Shown here in pieces: positions 1 through 4,513 of a stretch of 9,001 nucleotides of DNA (its first letter is position 1; each line of letters begins with the position of its first letter). The notes under the pieces were generated by a model. It did not search any database. It saw only the letters and a list, made by a program, of their open reading frames with translations, and was not told the DNA's origin. The translations under genes were made by a program, and so were the position numbers. The stretch covers positions 1 through 9,001 of the forward strand of contig JAFGTU010000368.1 of assembly GCA_016933985.1 (NCBI GenBank). Direction: 5' to 3'. Source of the stretch: Sedimentisphaerales bacterium. Its GTDB lineage: Bacteria > Planctomycetota > Phycisphaerae > Sedimentisphaerales > Anaerobacaceae.

Positions 1-1
1 C

Positions 2-244
2 AGCCGAGACGAGGCCAACGACCGCTGGGATGCGATTCGCCGAGCGGTATGGAGACTTCGAGAGCCGGAAAGAGAGCTGATCATACTTCGATACTTTGAC
101 GGCTTTTCGCAGGCTCGTATCTCCGAGGTGCTCGATATCTCGCCGCAGGCCGTCAACGGCCGCCTGGTTCGGGCAAAACGAAAGATTGCAGAATATCTCA
201 AACGAGACGGTTTGACGGGAGCCCATTATGAATCGGCAAGATAA
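2..244 (+). CDS. ECF-type RNA polymerase sigma factor, C-terminal part (5' end outside the window)
   Basis: This is the last 80 codons of a sigma-70 family factor, read in the frame starting at base 2 and ending at TAA 242-244. What remains is region 4: a helix beginning 'LREPERELIILRYFDG', then a helix-turn-helix around 'ARISEVLDISPQAVNGRLVRAK'. In ECF factors this segment binds the -35 promoter element, and the 'PERELIILRYFDG' start is typical. The stop codon lies inside the next gene, whose ATG is at 228, a 17-nt overlap. This suggests translational coupling with a cognate anti-sigma protein. Region 2 and the start are not in the window, so the exact ECF group cannot be assigned. The family call is firm; the target regulon is unknown. 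Confidence 0.88.
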   Translation, partial: SRDEANDRWDAIRRAVWRLREPERELIILRYFDGFSQARISEVLDISPQAVNGRLVRAKRKIAEYLKRDGLTGAHYESAR

Positions 245-1196
245 CGACAATTGGCTTGATGAGGCCCTGGCCGAAGTCATCGGCTCGCGGAAGCCGTATG
301 CCGATTTTGAGAAGTGGAAAAACGACCACCCAGATGCCGTTAAGATGTTGACTTCCCGGGTAGGCCGACAGATTTCCGCAACTCCCGGCCCGCTCGGTAT
401 GAGGAGCATAATCATGAGAAGTCCGATTGTAAAACTATCCGCTGCTGCGGTTGCTGTTATCGCGTGTTTGATAGGCTTGTCGCTGTGGAAAGGCACGGAA
501 TCAGGTATCGCCCTGGCGGACGTGCTGGCTCGTATCGAACAGGTCGATGCCTACAGGTACAAATGGAGTTCAAGTGCAATCGGCGAACAGGCTGGCAAGA
601 CTTTCAAGATGGTAGATGATTGGCAATACACTGACTTGATATCACAAAAATACGGCTTTAAATCAGAACAACTCAACCCAGAGGTCAATACCGGCGGGGT
701 TGGCACGATAGAATATTTTTCAATACCACAGAGGATTAAAGTTAGCCTCTGGCCAAAGGATAAGAGATACTGGCGAACGGAACTTGACGATGCTGAAGTT
801 GAAAAAGAAGCCTTATTTCTTAATGAGAATCGCGCGAGTTCGGTAATCAAAAGCATCCTAGAATGCAAATACGAGAGTCTGGGCAGATCAATCATTAACG
901 ACATTGAGGTCGAAGGGTTTCGAACCACCGACCCAAACTGCAAAACTATGACTCCATTTACTCAAAAACCACGTCAGGTTCAGGTTGATATCAGGATATG
1001 GATGGATGTGAAGACACGCCTGCCTGTGCGGACAGAAGAAGACCTCAACCTCGAAATCACTAACAACAATGAAGTCGTACATATCCAATTTCATCTTATT
1101 ACGTATGATTACGAATGGGATATCCCAGTTGATGCGGCTGAATTTGTACCGGTCATACCAGATGACTATGTATATTATAATCCGCTCGGCGGTTAA
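228..1196 (+). CDS. Single-pass membrane anti-sigma-like protein with extracytoplasmic domain, probably C-terminally truncated
   Basis: The 322-aa product has three parts. Residues 1-60 are a charged cytoplasmic head containing 'ADFEKWKNDHPDAVKML', without Cys or a zinc motif. A membrane segment spans about 68-87 ('VKLSAAAVAVIACLIGLSLW'). From about residue 93 ('ALADVLARIEQVDAYRY') runs an extracytoplasmic beta-rich domain. ATG 228 has a good ribosome site (GGGAG at 217-221, 6-nt spacer) and overlaps the end of the sigma gene, so an anti-sigma role for that sigma factor is inferred from position and topology. Motifs such as 'VDIRIWMDVKTRLPVR' and 'VPVIPDDY' correspond to 'KLTVWADPKTVLPIRV' and 'MDVPRGYTL' in the anti-sigma factor at 2282-3571, so the two are paralogues. 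The paralogue continues for about 135 residues beyond this point. Here the frame stops at TAA 1194-1196 and TAG 1206-1208, and the rest follows in the same frame (see 1209-1559). Topology is confident; the partner is inferred. Confidence 0.82.
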   Translation: MNRQDNDNWLDEALAEVIGSRKPYADFEKWKNDHPDAVKMLTSRVGRQISATPGPLGMRSIIMRSPIVKLSAAAVAVIACLIGLSLWKGTESGIALADVLARIEQVDAYRYKWSSSAIGEQAGKTFKMVDDWQYTDLISQKYGFKSEQLNPEVNTGGVGTIEYFSIPQRIKVSLWPKDKRYWRTELDDAEVEKEALFLNENRASSVIKSILECKYESLGRSIINDIEVEGFRTTDPNCKTMTPFTQKPRQVQVDIRIWMDVKTRLPVRTEEDLNLEITNNNEVVHIQFHLITYDYEWDIPVDAAEFVPVIPDDYVYYNPLGG

Positions 1197-1208
1197 GTTG
1201 ACAAGTAG

Positions 1209-1559
1209 CCGTCCATCACGGAGGAGACCGTCATCCAGGGTCTAAAGCTACTTCTCGAGCTGCTCGGCAAGTATCCGGAGAATATCACCGATATAATCCC
1301 GCTCACTGTTATCGATGATGAAACACATCTATGGTTAGCAGAAAAGAGCGAAATCCCCGCCGCCATGCGATTAAAGGAAGAGTCAAAAGGGCTTACGGAC
1401 GACGAGATAAACAACAAACTTGTGGATTTCCTGATGCCCATACGGGGGCTCGCTATGTTCTACGGGAGGCTTAGTCTGGACAATAAAGACCCCGCATACT
1501 ACGGAAAGACCGTTACCCCGGAGAAACTGGCGGAACTTGAAGCGGGCCTACCAAAGTAG
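1209..1559 (+). pseudogene. Detached C-terminal segment of the upstream anti-sigma-like gene, behind two in-frame stops
   Basis: This stretch lies in the same frame as 228-1196 and is open for 116 codons after TAG 1206-1208. It reads as real protein: 'PSITEETVIQGLKLLLELLG' near its start and 'LAMFYGRLSLDNKDPAYYGK' near its end. The beginning aligns with 'DAAEQDLIESLRIWAEIILDG' in the paralogue at 2282-3571, directly after the matching 'IPDDY'/'VPRGY' motif. Joined to 228-1196 it would give about 440 residues, against 429 in the paralogue. The first ATG/GTG/TTG in frame is ATG 1365, with no Shine-Dalgarno sequence, so separate translation is unlikely. The end is shortened: between 'AYYGKTVTP' and 'EKLAELEAGLPK' about 24 residues of the paralogue (the 'ADKVILWYKPEGSSAYRAIY' part) have no counterpart. 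Decay of the 3' part of the gene is the simplest reading; stop-codon readthrough or a sequencing error remain possible. Confidence 0.68.
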
Positions 1560-1585
1560 GTTAGCCGTCTTGTGAATCTGTGAAC

Positions 1586-1618
1586 AAGGCCGGGCCAATC
1601 CAGCCCGGCTTTCTTTTT
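1586..1618 (+). terminator. Rho-independent terminator of the first sigma/anti-sigma unit
   Basis: A perfect 7-bp GC stem (GCCGGGC 1589-1595 with GCCCGGC 1603-1609) encloses a 7-nt loop. It extends by a G-U and two A-U pairs to AAGGCCGGGC/GCCCGGCTTT. A T-rich tract (TTTCTTTTTG) follows immediately. It lies 27 nt after the stop of the detached segment 1209-1559, which suggests the original gene end was at 1559 and not at 1196. Confidence 0.88.
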
Positions 1619-1695
1619 GCGCGTTTTCGCCGGCAGAGGTTGAAAAATGCGGGAAAGTAACATTTATTTGTAAACGGAATATCCGATCCGCCCTC

Positions 1696-1701
1696 TATAA
1701 T
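1696..1701 (+). promoter_or_regulatory. Candidate -10 element (TATAAT) before the second sigma gene
   Basis: A perfect TATAAT lies 7 nt before ATG 1709. No convincing TTGACA lies 16-18 nt upstream. A GTAACA at 1657-1662 could instead be part of an ECF-type -35 element, but no matching -10 was established. If TATAAT is used, transcription would start near 1708, making ATG 1709 essentially leaderless, or leaving about 60 nt of leader before GTG 1769. Evidence is a single hexamer, so confidence is low. Confidence 0.3.
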
Positions 1702-1708
1702 TGCAGAT

Positions 1709-2269
1709 ATGTCATTGTCGGCATACTCGAGCTGTGCACAGCCCGGAAACTATATCAAGGACAAAGCAGTGTCGCAAACGTGCTTCAAAATGTTGATCGA
1801 AAGGTACAGCGAGGCGGTTACGAATACCGCTATGCGGATTCTGCGGGACAGCCAGAAGGCTCAGGACGTCCACCAGGAGGTTTTCCTGAGAATCCTCAGC
1901 CGCTGGCACAAGTTCGACGGCGACGTGAACTGGCCCGGGTATCTCTACCGAACGACTATCCGAACAGCCCTCGAGTCCGTCAGGCGATCCAAGGCAGAGC
2001 AGCTCGCCGAGCAGCAGCGTGAACCAGTCGCTTCGAATCCGGGACCGGATTGGCGACTGCGTGCCGCAGAACTGCAGCAAAAGCTCGTCGCCTGTCTTGC
2101 AAAATTACCAAAGCGTCAGGCCGACGTCTTCGTCCTTTCGAGAATCGAAGGACTGGAATATGACAGAGTCGCCGAGCTGCTCGGGTGCTCCAAGGAGACT
2201 GCCAGGGTCCACCTGCATCGAGCGATAAAAAGCCTGGCTCGTGATTTCCGCGACTATTTGCGCAAATAG
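1709..2269 (+). CDS. ECF-family RNA polymerase sigma factor (complete)
   Basis: The product has up to 186 residues and contains both conserved regions of an ECF sigma factor, which direct RNA polymerase to a small regulon. Region 2 runs from about residue 26 to 95: 'FKMLIERYSEAVTNTAMRIL', then 'AQDVHQEVFLRI' (the usual D-x-x-Q-E-V/T-F core-binding helix) and 'WPGYLYRTTIRTALESVRR'. Region 4 runs from about 122 to 182: 'LPKRQADVFVLSRIEGLEYD', then a helix-turn-helix around 'VAELLGCSKETARVHLHRAI'. The start is uncertain. The coordinates give the outermost ATG, but GTG 1769 (166 residues) has a ribosome site and fits the family better, and it is my preference. The gene ends 12 nt before its probable anti-sigma partner, an operon-like spacing. 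It is paralogous to the sigma fragment at 2-244 but diverged. The regulon is unknown; expression control by the adjacent anti-sigma factor is inferred. Confidence 0.92.
   Translation: MSLSAYSSCAQPGNYIKDKAVSQTCFKMLIERYSEAVTNTAMRILRDSQKAQDVHQEVFLRILSRWHKFDGDVNWPGYLYRTTIRTALESVRRSKAEQLAEQQREPVASNPGPDWRLRAAELQQKLVACLAKLPKRQADVFVLSRIEGLEYDRVAELLGCSKETARVHLHRAIKSLARDFRDYLRK
1757..1761 (+). promoter_or_regulatory. Shine-Dalgarno sequence favouring GTG 1769 as start of the second sigma gene
   Basis: AAGGA at 1757-1761 is followed by a 7-nt spacer and GTG 1769-1771, in frame with the ECF gene. ATG 1709 has no purine-rich site before it. Starting at 1769 gives an N-terminus of 'MSQTCFKMLIERYSEAV', which enters region 2 at once, as is common for ECF factors. 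Confidence 0.5.
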
Positions 2270-2281
2270 AATAGGTGAATT

Positions 2282-3571
2282 ATGAACACTCATGACAAAA
2301 TCAATGAACTGCTGACCACGTTTGCCCTCGGCGAACTGTCCCCACAAGAATCGTCGGACGTCGAAACACACTTGGCCGAGTGCCCCCAGTGTGCAAGTGA
2401 GCTTGAAGAGCTCCGAACAGTACTCGAATGCGCCGACGCCATGAGCCGGCTCTCCGCCGATGAGCAAACGTGCCAATCAGCCAAACAAAGAATCTTCGAA
2501 GCAACGGCGAGCAAGCAAACATCAAAGCCGCCTGCTGCGATTGAATCAATATGGAGAATGATTATGACCACTAAGAAATTCAGACTCGCCGCTGCGGCAA
2601 TCATCGTCATTGCCGCGATACTCGGCCTGGCCCCGTTCCTCGGCGGAACAGTCACCTTCGCCGACGTCATCAAACCAATCCTCAACGCACGCACCATCGT
2701 CTTCGACGTTGTCTTCGGCAACGACGAAGCGAGCCCTGTAATGCATGAAGAGGTTGCAGGCTCGCTAATCAGAAGGACAGTATCCAATATCCCGAATATG
2801 GTCATGATTCTTGACCTGGACAATAGAAAGATGCTCGCCCTCGATACCGCTGCAAAGACGGCCGGCTATGTTGAAATCGGCAAGGTAGGCGACAAAACGC
2901 AAAACTATATAGAAGGCGTTCGAAGAATTATTGTTGAACTCCAAGAAAAGAAAGGTGACGTTGAAAAGCTCGCCGAGTGCGAAATCGACGGAAGAAAGGC
3001 CATCGGCTTCAAAGGCGGCAACCCCAAAGAGAAACTCACCGTCTGGGCCGACCCGAAGACCGTTCTTCCGATAAGGGTAGAGCATGAGATAGGGCAGCTT
3101 CACATCGTATTCAAGAACTTTGAATTTGACCGGCAGATTGAAGAGATCGGCATGGACGTCCCGCGGGGATATACTTTGGATAACGCTCAACTTGACCTCT
3201 CTGACGCTGCTGAGCAGGACCTCATCGAAAGCCTGCGAATCTGGGCTGAGATTATCCTGGACGGCACGTTCCCCGACGCCATCGGCACTGATCATTACAT
3301 GAAACAGATTGCCGTACTCGGACAGAAGATCCCCCGGCTTGATATTCCGGACAGTGAGAAGGTGCAACTGGGCTTCAAATTCGGTAAAGGGATGATATTT
3401 CTGCAAAAATTCGAGTTCGGCGGCAAGTGGCACTACGCCGGCAAAGGAGTGAAGCTCGGTAACGCCGACAAGGTCATACTCTGGTACAAACCGGAAGGCT
3501 CCAGCGCCTACCGGGCAATATACGGCGATCTCAAGGCAGCCGACATCTCTCAGGAGAATCTGCCCAAATAG
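2282..3571 (+). CDS. Zinc-finger (ZAS-type) transmembrane anti-sigma factor with extracytoplasmic domain
   Basis: This 429-aa protein begins with an anti-sigma head. Residues 1-50 read 'INELLTTFALGELSPQESSD', then 'HLAECPQC' (His30, Cys34, Cys37), the HxxxCxxC signature of zinc-binding anti-sigma domains that hold ECF factors inactive. A single membrane helix spans about 101-120 ('RLAAAAIIVIAAILGLAPFL'). From 'FADVIKPILNARTIVFDVVF' onward an outward-facing beta-rich domain follows, containing 'EKLTVWADPKTVLPIRV'. A separate C-terminal module starts near 'AAEQDLIESLRIWAEIILDG' and ends in 'AYRAIYGDLKAADISQENLPK' apart from the final lysine. ATG 2282 has AGG at 2273-2275 with a 6-nt spacer and lies 12 nt after the sigma gene, so that sigma factor is the likely client. 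The outer part resembles domains often seen in planctomycete anti-sigma proteins; its ligand is unknown. Release of sigma on sensing an envelope signal is inferred. It is an intact paralogue of the interrupted gene at 228-1559. Confidence 0.9.
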   Translation: MNTHDKINELLTTFALGELSPQESSDVETHLAECPQCASELEELRTVLECADAMSRLSADEQTCQSAKQRIFEATASKQTSKPPAAIESIWRMIMTTKKFRLAAAAIIVIAAILGLAPFLGGTVTFADVIKPILNARTIVFDVVFGNDEASPVMHEEVAGSLIRRTVSNIPNMVMILDLDNRKMLALDTAAKTAGYVEIGKVGDKTQNYIEGVRRIIVELQEKKGDVEKLAECEIDGRKAIGFKGGNPKEKLTVWADPKTVLPIRVEHEIGQLHIVFKNFEFDRQIEEIGMDVPRGYTLDNAQLDLSDAAEQDLIESLRIWAEIILDGTFPDAIGTDHYMKQIAVLGQKIPRLDIPDSEKVQLGFKFGKGMIFLQKFEFGGKWHYAGKGVKLGNADKVILWYKPEGSSAYRAIYGDLKAADISQENLPK

Positions 3572-3595
3572 ACTCCCACACAATTACGATTTTCC

Positions 3596-3634
3596 AAAGG
3601 AAAGGCCGGGCCGCCACAGCCCGGCCTTTCCTTT
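3596..3634 (+). terminator. Strong rho-independent terminator, possibly bidirectional
   Basis: A perfect 16-bp stem (3596-3611 with 3619-3634, core GGCCGGGC/GCCCGGCC) encloses a 7-nt loop. The 3' arm ends in CCTTTCCTTT. It lies 24 nt after the anti-sigma stop. Because the arms are A-rich outside and the next gene is convergent, the hairpin could also stop minus-strand transcription from the STAS gene, although that gene ends 120 nt away. The core and loop length match those of the terminator at 1586-1618. Confidence 0.9.
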
Positions 3635-3753
3635 ATCTCCGCCGGCAAACAAACGCCGTACCGCCGCCAATTGTCGGATCAAAAAAGTGCCGCAGCCCGG
3701 TTAGGAAGCGAAAGCACGTGGAGGATAGGCTGTATGAGTGCCGCGCGTGGTTT

Positions 3754-4092
3754 TTATAGCGGCTGGGATGGAGCACACGTTTCGATGAGGGCCTTATCAC
3801 AGGAGAATTCGAATACGTGATCGAGGCCCGTAACCGCAAAGATGTTCATAGTCGGCTGCGAAACGCCGCAGAGAATGAGGCGCCCGTTGCGTTTCTGGAG
3901 CAGGTCCCGCAGCTCCAGCAGCCTCATGATTGCCTCGCTGGCCAGGATGTCAACCTTGCTGAAATCGACCGTGACGGTGCAACCGTGCTTGCGCCTGACG
4001 GTCTTTCGAAGGGCATCGAGCTCTTTCAGGCTTTTCGATCCCACCGCCAAATCGACAGTTACAACACACTCGTTATTATCGACATCGCTCAT
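3754..4092 (-). CDS. STAS-domain protein, anti-sigma factor antagonist type
   Basis: This 112-aa product is a single STAS domain, the fold of SpoIIAA/RsbV-type antagonists. These bind an anti-sigma kinase and free its sigma factor or other partner, and are switched by phosphorylation of one serine. Visible features are 'CTVTVDFSKVDILASEAIMR' (strand plus the phosphorylation-site helix), 'RLLELRDLLQKRNGRLILCG' and 'GLDHVFEFSCDKALIE' near the end. The serine in 'ILASEAI' (Ser52 from this start) aligns with the phosphorylated serine of SpoIIAA. The residue before it is Ala where the family usually has Asp. ATG 4092 is preferred over the in-frame GTG 4116 because GGAG (4100-4103) lies 7 nt before it. 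No kinase or phosphatase partner is adjacent, and the gene appears monocistronic and convergent to the sigma operon. The STAS call is good; the signalling partner is unknown. Confidence 0.85.
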   Translation of the reverse strand: MSDVDNNECVVTVDLAVGSKSLKELDALRKTVRRKHGCTVTVDFSKVDILASEAIMRLLELRDLLQKRNGRLILCGVSQPTMNIFAVTGLDHVFEFSCDKALIETCAPSQPL

Positions 4093-4099
4093 TTCTAAT

Positions 4100-4103
4100 C
4101 TCC
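4100..4103 (-). promoter_or_regulatory. Shine-Dalgarno sequence setting the STAS gene start
   Basis: On the minus strand GGAG(A) lies 7 nt before ATG 4092-4090. The alternative upstream start, GTG 4116-4114, has no comparable site, so the shorter 112-aa form is chosen. Confidence 0.6.
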
Positions 4104-4313
4104 GGTTCTGGCCCACGGACTATGTGTGGCTCACAGAAGGTTTATCGTTGTAAACAGGCGTCGAGTTTAGCAGGCATTTCAAAGTTTTCCGCGCCGGTTA
4201 TCGGTCGAGGAGTAATCTGGCGATTCTTCCGAATTTTCCCGGTGTGGACCTTCGGACCGGCCACGGAGGCACAAATAAAAACCATTGCTGCGCTGCTCGC
4301 GGGCAGAAAAAGG

Positions 4314-4342
4314 TGGAAATCCTGCTGTTGACCTAGTATAAT
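4314..4342 (+). promoter_or_regulatory. Candidate promoter for the CotH surface-protein gene
   Basis: A perfect -10 hexamer TATAAT (4337-4342) lies 17 nt after TGGAAA (4314-4319), which matches TTGACA at four of six positions. A TTGACC at 4328-4333 is too close (3 nt) to act as its -35. The expected transcript start is near 4349. Confidence 0.4.
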
Positions 4343-4474
4343 ACGATGTTAGTGTGCTGAAGAAGTATTGTGAAGGTGCGAGCATCTGGTAATCCCACTT
4401 CGGGTGTTCTTCCCTGCAATCTAAGGTTTTGTTAAGCTGAAGCGCCGCGTCGGCCCAAGAGAATAACCCGCGAT

Positions 4475-4513
4475 GGAGGTGCAATAGTGAGACTGTTTGA
4501 TAGAAGTAGGAGG
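4475..4513 (+). promoter_or_regulatory. Two ribosome-binding sites for alternative GTG starts of the CotH protein
   Basis: GGAGG at 4475-4479 lies 7 nt before GTG 4487. A second GGAGG at 4509-4513 lies 9 nt before GTG 4523 (codon 13 of the longer form). The two would give signal peptides that differ by 12 N-terminal residues, rich in Arg. The upstream start is used here because its spacing is slightly better; the shorter form gives a more standard signal-peptide length. Confidence 0.5.

Larger units (their letters stand above)
4093..4486. other. 394-bp divergent intergenic region without a supported gene
   Basis: The region separates the minus-strand STAS gene from the plus-strand surface-protein gene and must hold both promoters. 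The short open frames in it give low-complexity, Arg/Ser/Cys-rich translations without family resemblance, so no gene is called. A TATAAT at 4337-4342 is the best plus-strand promoter candidate. It would leave a leader of about 140 nt before GTG 4487, in which I could not identify a known riboswitch or a terminator hairpin. No clear minus-strand promoter was found. Confidence 0.6.

Noticed and set aside
2765..3583. A 272-codon open frame on the minus strand opposite the anti-sigma gene.
   Set aside because: The plus-strand gene has a zinc motif, membrane helix, ribosome site and terminator. The antisense product shows no motif and starts past the real gene's stop.
3679..3720. A minus-strand terminator for the STAS gene built from GTGC/GCAC followed by six T residues.
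   Set aside because: The paired arms are only 4 bp with a loop of more than 20 nt, too weak to call; the hairpin at 3596-3634 is a better candidate.
3817..4153. Plus-strand open frames opposite the STAS gene.
   Set aside because: The minus-strand STAS motifs and Shine-Dalgarno site are convincing, while the plus-strand translations have none.
4328..4342. TTGACC next to TATAAT as a classical promoter.
   Set aside because: The two hexamers are only 3 nt apart, so they cannot act together as -35 and -10. Only the TATAAT is kept, with a weaker upstream partner.
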